64,000 bases of DNA, from contig JAHDYG010000006.1 in the NCBI GenBank assembly GCA_023383815.1, positions 25,061 to 89,060 of the forward strand, written 5' to 3'. Of this stretch, positions 19,797 to 28,630 are shown one piece after another (position 1 is the stretch's first letter; each line of letters opens with the position of its first letter). The notes under the pieces are model-generated. The model saw only the letters and a list, made by a program, of their open reading frames with translations. It ran no database searches and was not told the DNA's origin. The DNA is from Rhodocyclaceae bacterium. GTDB taxonomy: Bacteria; Pseudomonadota; Gammaproteobacteria; Burkholderiales; Rhodocyclaceae. Both the position numbers and the translations under genes were made by a program.

Positions 19797-19854
19797 GTGA
19801 GGCTCCTTGTAGTCGTCGGATTTCACTGTTCCAGCTGTCGAAGAATCCGATTGC

Positions 19855-19921
19855 TGCAGTGCACAATTGAATTGTAGTCGCCGATTTTCAAATGTCAAGA
19901 ATTTTGTGGTGCAGTGCACAA
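19855..19921 (-). promoter_or_regulatory. Phasin promoter bracketed by two direct-repeat operators
   Basis: TTGACA (19893-19898) N16 TACAAT (19871-19876) on minus strand; TGCAGTGCACAA at 19855-19866 and 19910-19921. Confidence 0.7.
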
Positions 19922-20034
19922 TAACTCTCCCGGACACCTCCTGCAGGACCACGCACCGTCGCGCCCTCTTGCCCCGGGCGCCTGTGGTAGGCTGCCCCGG
20001 CCCGTGCCCTTCGCGGATTCGATCCGCCCTGACC

Positions 20035-21222
20035 ATGGCTCAGCTGCGCATCGCGATCGTCCTCTTCCTCCTGATGCTTCCGGTCACCGGGATGGTGCCG
20101 GTGCTGACCGGCCTGACCGTGGGCAGGCACCCGGAGCTTGGCGATCTTGGGCGTCACCTCTTCATGTCGGTGAACATGATCGGCGCGCTCGTTGCCGCAC
20201 CGCTTGCGGGACTCGTCTCGGACAGCCTGGGCCGTCGCACGCCGCTGATTGCGGCGGCGCTCGGCCTCAACGCGCTGACCCTGCTGCTGATCTCGGGCGA
20301 CGGATCCTACCCGGTGATCCTCATGCTGCGTTTCATCGAGGGCTGTGCCCACATGGCCTCGCTGTCGCTCTTGATGGCACTGGCAGCCGATCACGCACGG
20401 CGCGAAGGATTCGGTGCGACGATGGGTGGCGTGGGCGCTGCGATCAGCCTCGGGGTGGCGAGCGGCGCGCCGCTGGGGGGCTGGATCGGTTCGGGCGCAC
20501 CGTCGCTCGTTCCGTGGGTCGGCGGCTGGCTGATGCTCGCGCTGGCCTTGTGCGTTCCGTGGATCTTGCGCGATGCACCGGTCGAGCATGCGCGCGCGCG
20601 CCCGCGCGAACTCCTGCAGGCGCTGGCACGCAACCGCCTGCTTGCCGTGCCCTATGTGTTCGCGTTCGTCGACCGGCTGACGGTCGGTTTCATCGTATCG
20701 ACTTTCTCGCTGTATCTGGGGACCGTGCTAGGGTTCTCGACTGCGCGCATCGGCTTTGTGATGGCGGCCTTCCTGATCCCGTTCTCCTTGCTGACCTTTC
20801 CGGCGGGAATCCTGTCCCGGCACTGGGACCGACTGGGGATGATGATCCTTGGCAGTCTCCTGTACGGCGGCTTCCTCGTCGTGCTCGGGGTCGTTCCGGG
20901 CGCATGGATCCCCTGGACGATGGCGGCAGGTGGCATCGTCGCAGCCCTCATGTACGCACCCTCGCTCGTGCTGGCGACGGAGTTGGCGGGCCCCGGCCAG
21001 CGTGCCACGACGCTGGCCGGGTTCAACATTGCAGGCTCATTGGGGTTTGCGCTCGGTCCGTTGCTGGCCGGGAGTCTCGTCGCGCTGCTGCGCTCGTCCG
21101 GGGTCGACCCGTACTTGCCGGTGTTCGTCCTGATCGCTGCGATCGAGATCCTCGTTGCCGTCGCGATGATTCCGCTCTGGATGCGTCGTCGCGCAAGCCA
21201 CGCGGAAGCCGCATCCCCCTGA
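20035..21222 (+). CDS. MFS transporter
   Basis: Hydrophobic 12-TM-like protein MAQLRIAIVLFLLMLPVTGMVPVLTGL...GLVSDSLGRRTPL. Confidence 0.88.
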   Translation: MAQLRIAIVLFLLMLPVTGMVPVLTGLTVGRHPELGDLGRHLFMSVNMIGALVAAPLAGLVSDSLGRRTPLIAAALGLNALTLLLISGDGSYPVILMLRFIEGCAHMASLSLLMALAADHARREGFGATMGGVGAAISLGVASGAPLGGWIGSGAPSLVPWVGGWLMLALALCVPWILRDAPVEHARARPRELLQALARNRLLAVPYVFAFVDRLTVGFIVSTFSLYLGTVLGFSTARIGFVMAAFLIPFSLLTFPAGILSRHWDRLGMMILGSLLYGGFLVVLGVVPGAWIPWTMAAGGIVAALMYAPSLVLATELAGPGQRATTLAGFNIAGSLGFALGPLLAGSLVALLRSSGVDPYLPVFVLIAAIEILVAVAMIPLWMRRRASHAEAASP

Positions 21223-21305
21223 ACGGGGCTGTTTCGTGCGATCATGCGCGCGGATGCGTGCGAGCACGCGCCCGATTCTGAACGCCCGACCAGACCGATT
21301 CCGCG

Positions 21306-21791
21306 ATGAATACCGATCCCGCAGCACTGACCGATCCTGCCGACGCCGTCCAGGCAGGCTCCGAACGTTCGCCCAAGACCGCGCTCGATCCGCGTGCATT
21401 GCTCGAACGGCTGCAGGCGGACTCACCGACCTTTCGCGACTGCAAACCGGTGGCGCTTCGCATCGACAAGGCGATCGGGGAGCGCTACGCGGACGCAGAC
21501 CGCAAGGCGGTGCGTGCGGCCATGCGCATCCATACCGCTTCGACCCGTTACCTGAAAGCCCTGGAGAAGGGCACCCTGCGCTACGATCTGGACGGCAACG
21601 CGGACGGCGGGGTCACCGAGGAACACCGCAGCCATGCAGCGCAGACGCTCAAGGAGCGCTTCGCCGAAGCGACCCGACGCAAGCGCGAGAAGCAGAAGCA
21701 GGAGGAAGCGCAACGGCGCGAGCAGGAGGCCGAGCAGCGCAGGGCCGAAAAGCTGCAGCAACTGGTCGGGAAGTTCGGGCGCGGTTCCTGA
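21306..21791 (+). CDS. ProQ/FinO family RNA chaperone
   Basis: ALLERLQADSPTFRDCKPVALRIDKAIGERYADADRKAVRAAMRIHTASTRYLKALEKGTLRYDLDGNADGGVTEEHR; basic coiled C-terminus. Confidence 0.88.
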   Translation: MNTDPAALTDPADAVQAGSERSPKTALDPRALLERLQADSPTFRDCKPVALRIDKAIGERYADADRKAVRAAMRIHTASTRYLKALEKGTLRYDLDGNADGGVTEEHRSHAAQTLKERFAEATRRKREKQKQEEAQRREQEAEQRRAEKLQQLVGKFGRGS

Positions 21792-21819
21792 GCACGATGG
21801 CACCCGCATGGGGTGCCGC

Positions 21820-23463
21820 TCAGGGCGACTCCGTCGAAGCGCCGAGGCGTTCCGCGGCGCGCTGCGAGAGTAGCAACAGCAGTTTGAGGCTCGCGCGGGT
21901 CGCGCCCACGAAGAGCTTGCGCACCGCGCGGGGGTCGAGCGTCTCGAAGTCCACCTCGGTGAAGATTACGCATGGAGCGGCCTGCCCCTTGAACCGGTAC
22001 ACCGATTCGAGCAGCAGATCGCCTTCGGTGTACACCGGCGCGCCGAGCAGGTCGTAGCGGCCCGTGAAGCGCTTCAGCGCATGGGCGCCGAGCCGTTCCT
22101 GCCCGGTGAATACCGATCGTTCGCGGCCGCGCCACGTGATCAGTGCGATCCGCTCACGACGGAATCCCAGCCCCAGCGCGCGCGTGATGGCCCGCCGCGT
22201 CTTGTCGAGCAGATCGGCCTCGTCGCGCCAGATGCCGATCTCGAGTCCCGAGCCGGTCAGCGGACTGCCGGCCTGCGGGGGATCGTCGAGCGGCAGCATG
22301 CGGGCGAGCGCTTCGACGATGTCGGCCGGGCTGCGATAGTTACGGTCGCTTCGCAGCCGTACCCATCCGTGCAGTGCGATCTCGGGCCGTTCGTAGAGGT
22401 TCTGCAGCGGATCCTCGATCCACCATGCGCGCCCGCCGGGCTTCAGCAGGGCCATCAGGCGATCGTGCCAGGGCGCAAGAAAATCCTGTCCTTCATCGAC
22501 GATCAGCTCATCGAAGCGCCCGTCCGGATCCGTCGTCAGCGCGCCAAAGGCCTCTTCCATGCGCCCGAACGCGTCTTCTCGCGAAAAATCGGGGACCTGC
22601 CCCTGCGCCCGGAGCATGCGGTCGCACAGCTGGTGATAGCTTGCGACTTCGCCCCCGGGCGGAACGATGCGCGCGACGTGGTCTGCCAAAGGCCGGTTGA
22701 AGCACACGTACAGCGGGCGCCGACCGGCTGCGATCGCGTCGCGGAAGACGGCGACCGCGAGTTGTGTCTTGCCGCTTCCGGCGGTCGCGGTGACGCGCAG
22801 GCGAAAGGGGTTCATCTCGATGCGTCGGGCCCACTCCGCAAGGCCGCCGGACAGTCTCGTGTACAGGGTTTCGACCTGACCGACCAGGGCATTGACGTCC
22901 GGCACCAGGTCGAGCGCGTCAGCCAGAAAGCGGTGCAGAGCGGGGGGTGCGGGGGGCTCGTCTGGATCTTCGCGGACCAGCTCGCGCACCTTGACCACGA
23001 GCGCATCCCGCTGTGTGGCATCGACGATGCGAGCCGGATCGATTCCGGCTGTTGCAGGCTCGCGCACGGTGTAGTCGGGGCAGTAGAGCAAGGACTCGAT
23101 CCGGACGCGCGATCCGGAAAGGTCGCGTTCCAGCCGTGCCCGCAGCTGGTCTGCGTTGTGGGCGAGCTGCGCACCGACCCTTCGGACCGCGCGCATCGAG
23201 CGCTGCATGAGCCCTTCGGTAGTTTCGTCGAGCAGCCCCGGCTTCTGTTCGATCAGCAGCAGCCGCCCGGAAGGGCCGACGACGATGAAGTCGATCTCGC
23301 CGAACAGGATCTGGTCGCCGTCCACACGAGTCCAATGGACGCCGTGATAGACGGTGTGCCGCTCGTCGAGCCCGGACGCGAGGCGGCCAAGCGTGTCGAG
23401 CTTGCGCGCCAGTGTGCCGGTGGCGGGCAACTGGCGCCAGCCTTCAGGATGCGTTCGGGCCAT
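21820..23463 (-). CDS. UvrD/Rep-like helicase with N-terminal NERD-like (nuclease-related) domain
   Basis: N-term GEIDFIVVGPSGRLLLIEQKPG; Walker A ATAGSGKT; VDEGQDF; YRSP; VYRFKGQAAPCVIFTEV; KLFVGATRA. Confidence 0.8.
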   Translation of the reverse strand: MARTHPEGWRQLPATGTLARKLDTLGRLASGLDERHTVYHGVHWTRVDGDQILFGEIDFIVVGPSGRLLLIEQKPGLLDETTEGLMQRSMRAVRRVGAQLAHNADQLRARLERDLSGSRVRIESLLYCPDYTVREPATAGIDPARIVDATQRDALVVKVRELVREDPDEPPAPPALHRFLADALDLVPDVNALVGQVETLYTRLSGGLAEWARRIEMNPFRLRVTATAGSGKTQLAVAVFRDAIAAGRRPLYVCFNRPLADHVARIVPPGGEVASYHQLCDRMLRAQGQVPDFSREDAFGRMEEAFGALTTDPDGRFDELIVDEGQDFLAPWHDRLMALLKPGGRAWWIEDPLQNLYERPEIALHGWVRLRSDRNYRSPADIVEALARMLPLDDPPQAGSPLTGSGLEIGIWRDEADLLDKTRRAITRALGLGFRRERIALITWRGRERSVFTGQERLGAHALKRFTGRYDLLGAPVYTEGDLLLESVYRFKGQAAPCVIFTEVDFETLDPRAVRKLFVGATRASLKLLLLLSQRAAERLGASTESP

Positions 23464-23527
23464 CGGAAGCGGAAGAAGTCAGCGCAGAAAGCAGGATACC
23501 GCGGACGCTCCGCCTCTGCCGTGCGCC

Positions 23528-24025
23528 CTAGTCACTGCGAATTGCGATCCGGCGTCCGCGCACGTGCTCGGCCTTTGGGAGTTCGATGCGCAGCACCCCG
23601 TCGCGGTAGCGGGCTTCGGCGCGCTCGGCGATGACGGGCAGCGGCAGCGGGATCGAACGCCGGAAGCTGCCATAGGCGCACTGGCGGACGCTGTAGCGCC
23701 CTTCGGTCGTCTCCTTCTCGAAGTGCTTCTCGCCGCGCACCGTGAGAACTACGTCATGGACCTCGACTTCGAAATCCTTCTTGTCCATCCCCGGAATCTC
23801 GATCCGCACGACGATGCGGTCCTGGTCCTCGAACACGTCGCTGCCAAGCAGCGCCCACGAAACCTGCGGGAACGAGGCCTCGCGCACCGCCTCCCCGGTC
23901 TGGGGCTTCGTGGGCCGGAAATGCGTCAGCGCGCTGGCCGCGCGGTCACGTACGTGTTGCCACCCTTCCGCCAGCGACTCCCAGGTGTGCTGCAACCCGC
24001 GCTTGAGTTCAGACATTCGTTCCAT
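23528..24025 (-). CDS. Hsp20/alpha-crystallin small heat-shock protein
   Basis: VRIEIPGMDKKDFEVEVHDVVLTVRGEKHFEKE...YGSFRRSIPLP...YRDGVLRIELPK. Confidence 0.92.
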   Translation of the reverse strand: MERMSELKRGLQHTWESLAEGWQHVRDRAASALTHFRPTKPQTGEAVREASFPQVSWALLGSDVFEDQDRIVVRIEIPGMDKKDFEVEVHDVVLTVRGEKHFEKETTEGRYSVRQCAYGSFRRSIPLPLPVIAERAEARYRDGVLRIELPKAEHVRGRRIAIRSD

Positions 24026-24101
24026 GCGAGCTTCTCCTGCGTTGTGCGGCCGCCCCGATTCCGTTCAGCCTGCCCGGAGCGGCCATTCGGTCCTCTGAAC
24101 C

Positions 24102-24479
24102 TCAATCCACCTTGACCTCGATGCGCCGTGGTTGTGCATGCGCATGCTTCGGGATGCGCAACGTCAGCACGCCATCGCGCAACTGTGCATCGGTGCGCGA
24201 GTTGTCCAGTTCCGAACTGAGCGTGAAGGCGCGCCGGTAGCGCGCAAGCCGCACCTCGGCGTAGACCGCCTCAAGGCCCTCGGGCGCGTCCAGCGCGATC
24301 TCGCCCTCGATGCGCAGCGAGTCGCCCTCCACGTTGAGTTCCAGCTTGTCCTTCGGCACTCCGGGCAGATCCGCGCGCAGCGTGATCCCCTCCGGATCCT
24401 CGAATACCTCGACGCGTGGCGTCAGGGTCGGGACTTCGGCCTGCGCTTCGGGGCGGGCCGCGGCTTGCTTGTCATTCAT
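24102..24479 (-). CDS. Hsp20/alpha-crystallin small heat-shock protein
   Basis: LRADLPGVPKDKLELNVEGDSLRIEGEI...RYRRAFTLSSELD...LRDGVLTLRIPKH. Confidence 0.93.
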   Translation of the reverse strand: MNDKQAAARPEAQAEVPTLTPRVEVFEDPEGITLRADLPGVPKDKLELNVEGDSLRIEGEIALDAPEGLEAVYAEVRLARYRRAFTLSSELDNSRTDAQLRDGVLTLRIPKHAHAQPRRIEVKVD

Positions 24480-24504
24480 GTCATTCCTCCGTTCGCTTAG
24501 CCGG

Positions 24505-24960
24505 TTACTGGATCTCGATGCGGCGCGGGACTGCAGCGGTACGGCGCCCGATGGTGATCTTCAGCACGCCGTCGCGCATCCGCGCCTCGACCTGTGCCGG
24601 GTCTGCATCCTCGGACAGGCTCACCGTGCGGCGGAAGCGACCACTGAAGCGCTCGTTCGCGTAGAGCGCGACCTTGTCGCCTTCGGGCCGGCTTGCGGGC
24701 CGCTCGCCAGAGATCGTCAACACGCCGCGGTCGACCTGGACCTGGAGGCTTGCCGGATCGACTCCCGGCGCGAACGCGTAGATCACGAAGGCGGTCGGCG
24801 TGCTGCCGATGTTGATTGCGGGAAACGCGCCGCTCTCGACGGCGCGGATGCTGCCGGGTCGGCCAGGGTTGCCGAACGCTTGCTGCAACTCGCGCTGCAG
24901 GCGCTCGAGCTCGGCAAACGGGCTGGCCGGGAAGTTCAAGAGGGATTCGTACATCGCCAT
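24505..24960 (-). CDS. Hsp20/alpha-crystallin small heat-shock protein
   Basis: MAMYESLLNFPASPFAELERLQREL...IYAFAPGVDPASLQVQVDRGVLTISGER...RFRRTVSLSEDAD...MRDGVLKITIGR. Confidence 0.93.
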   Translation of the reverse strand: MAMYESLLNFPASPFAELERLQRELQQAFGNPGRPGSIRAVESGAFPAINIGSTPTAFVIYAFAPGVDPASLQVQVDRGVLTISGERPASRPEGDKVALYANERFSGRFRRTVSLSEDADPAQVEARMRDGVLKITIGRRTAAVPRRIEIQ

Positions 24961-25041
24961 GCTCCTTGACCAGGGTTGATCGTGACCGGAGATGCCGTCC
25001 GCTTCCGTGTCGGGATTCGGTGCGTCCCGGGCCTGTTGCGA

Positions 25042-25069
25042 ATATGCTGGCGATTGCTCACAGTTCAAG
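25042..25069 (-). promoter_or_regulatory. Putative sigma-32 heat-shock promoter of the hsp20 cluster
   Basis: Minus strand CTTGAA-N14-CAGCATAT, close to CTTGAA-N13/15-CCCCATNT, about 75 nt upstream of first hsp20 start. Confidence 0.6.
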
Positions 25070-25210
25070 CCCCCCGGGCGCACGACGTCCCGGGTGCGTT
25101 AGGATGTCGGCTCGATCGTCTGGAGGCATGGGGTTTCGGGGGATGTCGGGGAACGGCTTGCTCGACCGGAGAAAAGGTGTCCGTCCGTCCCTCTGCGCCG
25201 AGGGCCGCTG

Positions 25211-28200
25211 ATGCTGTCGTTGCAGTTTTCCAACCGTCAGGAAGTCCTGCTCGAACGCCTGCTCGAGCGTCTGGGCGAAGCACACCCTGGACCGTTCGGC
25301 GTGCGCGAGATCATCGTTCCGAGTACCGCGATGCGGCGCCAGGTGGAGCTGGCCGTTGCCGAACGCGAAGGCGTCGCCGTCAACCTGCGCTTTTCGTACC
25401 TCGCGCAGTGGTTGTGGGCGCAGATCGGGAAGCTCGTTCCGGTTGGCGAGGAGTCGCCTTTCTCGCCACCCGTGCTCGCGTGGCGCCTCCATGCGCTGCT
25501 CGGCGAGCGCGACTGGACCGCGCGTCAGCCGCGCCTGGCGCGCTACCTGGAGGGGGCGAGCGAACGCATGCGCTTCGAGCTCGCCGAGCGCTGCGCGCGA
25601 CTCTTCGACCAGTACCTGACCTATCGTCCGCACTGGCTGGCCCGGTGGGCCGAGGGCGGGACGATCGCCGGACTCGATGCGGAAGGGCGTGACGACGAGG
25701 CCTGGCAGTCCGAACTGTGGCGCCGTCTCGTGCGTGCGCTCGGAGTGGGGGCCGAGCATCCGTCGCACGTCTTCCTGCGGGCGCTCGAAACACGGGGATC
25801 CGCCGCGGCGGCGGGACTTCCGGCGCGTGTCGAAGTATTCTGCGTGCCGGCCCTGCCGCCGCTCTACCTTGAACTTCTGCTGCGGCTCGGACAGTGGATC
25901 GATCTGCGGCTCTACGTGCTCAATCCGTGCCGCGAATACTGGTTCGAGATCGTCGCGCCGCGCCGCCTCTCGTGGCTGGAAGCACGCGCACGCGCGCATG
26001 GTCACGAAACCGGCAACGCGCTGCTCGCAGCCTGGGGGCGCCAGACCCAGGCCCAGATCGACCTGCTCTACGAAGCCAGCGGCGACACCGTCGTCGACGA
26101 AGCCTGTTTCGTGCCGGCGAGCGGGAACCATCTTCTTGCCCGGTTGCAGAACGCCGTTCTCGATCTGGTCGATCCTGCCCCCGGGAGCGTTCCGCTCGAA
26201 GCCGCGGATCGCAGCCTCGAAGTGCACGTCTGCCACGGTCTTGCGCGCGAGCTGGAAGTCCTGCACGACCGGCTCCTCGAGTGCTTCGACCAGGACGAGG
26301 GGCTGCGCCCCCAGGACGTGTTCGTACTCACGCCGGATCTGGACCGGGCGGCGCCGCTCATCGAAGCGGTCTTCGGATCGGCCCCGGCGCACCGGCGTAT
26401 TCCGTGGCAGATCACCGGACTCGGGCAGACCCGCATCAACCCGGTCGCGCGGGTGCTCGATGCAGCGCTCACGCTGGCAGCCGGACGTCACCCCGTCAGT
26501 GCACTCTTCGAGCTGCTGCGCATGGCGCCGGTCGCACAACGCTTCGGCTTCGACCGCGAAGGACTCGAACGCGTGCATGGCTGGTTGCGGGTGGCGGGGG
26601 TCCATTGGGGGCTCGGAGCGGAGCACCGGTCCCGTCTCGGCCTGCCTGGCGGAGAGCGCCATACCCTCGGCGATGGCCTGCAACGCCTGTTCCTCGCCTA
26701 CGCCTGGGGGGAGGACGAGGCGCCTGCGGCGATTGCAGGTGCGGGGGTTCCGGCAGGCGATCCCGAAGGGGCTGCCGCGCTCGACCTTGGGCGCCTGTCG
26801 CGCTTTGCCGAGCAGATCGAGCGGTACTCGGCCGAATGTGCGCGCAACCACGATGCCGAGGGCTGGTGCGAACTGCTGTCGGACCTGCTCGACGGGCTCG
26901 TGCCGGCGACCAGCGAATGGATCGACGATCTGCGCCTGGTGCGGGCCGCAATCGAAGCGCTGCGTGCACAGTGGCGCGCGGCCGACTTCGCTGGTGCGCT
27001 CCCGCTGGAGGTCGTGCACGGGGTGCTCACCGAGGCGCTCGACGAGCCGGCACGTGGCGGGGTGCCGACCGGCGCCGTGAGCTTCGCGGCCCTGCCGAGC
27101 CTGCGCGGTCTCCCGGCCGGCATGATCTGCGCCATCGGGCTCGACGATGGCGTGTTTCCGGGTAATGCCGGATCGCTCGAGTTCGATCTGATGACCCGCC
27201 TGAGCGCGCGCGGCGACCGCCAGCGCCGGACCGATGACCGCAACCTCTTTCTCGACCTCCTGCTGGCGGCGCGCTCCCGCCTGCATCTTTCGTACTCCGG
27301 GCGCAGCGTGCGCGACAACAGCGAGGCGCCGCCCTCGGTCCTCGTCGATGAACTGCTCGATTACGCGAGCCGGCTCTGTGCAAGCGATCCGGCTCGTCCC
27401 GAGGCGCGACAGGACGTCCGCCGCCGACTGACGGTCGAGCACCCGCTGCAGGCGTTCTCGGAGCGCTACTTCGATGCGTCCGAAGGCGACCCGCGTCTGA
27501 CGAGCTATCGTGAGGACACTTGTGAGGCGCTGCGCCAGCGCGAGGCCGCCCGGGGCCTTCCCTCCGCAGGGATGCCTGCGGAGGATGCAGGCACCTTTGC
27601 CGAACGCGCGATGAGCCCGACCGACGATGCGGATGATGAGGACGACCGTCCCGACACCGCCGAGCATCGTGCAGCCCCACCCTTTCTGGCCGCTTCTCTC
27701 GCCCCCGCGGGTGAGCAGTGGCGCCAGCCCACGGTCGAACACCTGGTTCGCTTCCTGCGCCAACCCGCTGCCTACCTGCTCCGGCAACGGCTGGGCATCG
27801 CACTGCCGGGGGCGGATGAGGAGCTGGACGACGACGAAGCCTTCGTGCCCGCCTACGATGCGCCCGAGCGACTGGCCCGACGCATCCTGCCGGCCTTGCT
27901 CGCCGGGGCTGGGGCGCCGCGCGTGCGCGAACTCGCCGCGGCGGGTGGCGAGTATCCGGACGGCGCGCTCGGGGCCGCCCGACTCGACACCGAACTGGTC
28001 CGGCTGGCGGCATTCGCCGGCCCCTTGCGAGCGGCGTTGGCCGAGGGGCCGCTGCCGGCCCGTACGCAGCGGCTGCCCTTCGTGCTCGATGGCGAGGACT
28101 GGGCCCTGCAGGTCGCATTCAGCGATCTGCGCTCCGGCGGACTGGTGCGCTACCGGTACCGCGACGCGCGCGCTGCCGACCTGCTCGAAGCCTGGATCGC

Positions 28201-28630
28201 GCACCTCGCCTTGTGTGCGATGGCGCCTCCGGGGGTTGCGCTGCGCTCCGAATGGCACGCGCGCGACCGGATCTTCCACCTGCGCCCGTGCGAGCCGGCG
28301 CACGAGCGGCTCGCCGAGCTGATGGCCTTGTACCGCCAGGGGCTGCGGGAGCCCGTGCCGTTCTTTGCCAGATCGGGCTGGGCCTGGATCAGCAAGGGAC
28401 GCCGGATGGCCGATGCGCTGAGGGCGTGGCGGGGACACTGGCGTTCGGATGGCGCGCAGCGCGGTGAGCGCGACGAGCCGGCCGTGCGCCTGGCCTGGCG
28501 CGGCCGGGTCGATCCGCTGGAGCGCGCCTTCGAACGTTTCGAGGCCCTTGCCGCAACGGTGTTCGAACCCTTGCTGCAGCATCTGGATGATGAGGACGGT
28601 GTCGTGACGGAGCAGGGAGGGGAAGCATGA
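25211..28630 (+). CDS. recC: Exodeoxyribonuclease V subunit gamma (RecC)
   Basis: 1139 aa, MLSLQFSNRQEVLLERLLERLGE...IIVPSTAMRRQVELAVAE; followed by recB and recD. Confidence 0.95.
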   Translation: MLSLQFSNRQEVLLERLLERLGEAHPGPFGVREIIVPSTAMRRQVELAVAEREGVAVNLRFSYLAQWLWAQIGKLVPVGEESPFSPPVLAWRLHALLGERDWTARQPRLARYLEGASERMRFELAERCARLFDQYLTYRPHWLARWAEGGTIAGLDAEGRDDEAWQSELWRRLVRALGVGAEHPSHVFLRALETRGSAAAAGLPARVEVFCVPALPPLYLELLLRLGQWIDLRLYVLNPCREYWFEIVAPRRLSWLEARARAHGHETGNALLAAWGRQTQAQIDLLYEASGDTVVDEACFVPASGNHLLARLQNAVLDLVDPAPGSVPLEAADRSLEVHVCHGLARELEVLHDRLLECFDQDEGLRPQDVFVLTPDLDRAAPLIEAVFGSAPAHRRIPWQITGLGQTRINPVARVLDAALTLAAGRHPVSALFELLRMAPVAQRFGFDREGLERVHGWLRVAGVHWGLGAEHRSRLGLPGGERHTLGDGLQRLFLAYAWGEDEAPAAIAGAGVPAGDPEGAAALDLGRLSRFAEQIERYSAECARNHDAEGWCELLSDLLDGLVPATSEWIDDLRLVRAAIEALRAQWRAADFAGALPLEVVHGVLTEALDEPARGGVPTGAVSFAALPSLRGLPAGMICAIGLDDGVFPGNAGSLEFDLMTRLSARGDRQRRTDDRNLFLDLLLAARSRLHLSYSGRSVRDNSEAPPSVLVDELLDYASRLCASDPARPEARQDVRRRLTVEHPLQAFSERYFDASEGDPRLTSYREDTCEALRQREAARGLPSAGMPAEDAGTFAERAMSPTDDADDEDDRPDTAEHRAAPPFLAASLAPAGEQWRQPTVEHLVRFLRQPAAYLLRQRLGIALPGADEELDDDEAFVPAYDAPERLARRILPALLAGAGAPRVRELAAAGGEYPDGALGAARLDTELVRLAAFAGPLRAALAEGPLPARTQRLPFVLDGEDWALQVAFSDLRSGGLVRYRYRDARAADLLEAWIAHLALCAMAPPGVALRSEWHARDRIFHLRPCEPAHERLAELMALYRQGLREPVPFFARSGWAWISKGRRMADALRAWRGHWRSDGAQRGERDEPAVRLAWRGRVDPLERAFERFEALAATVFEPLLQHLDDEDGVVTEQGGEA

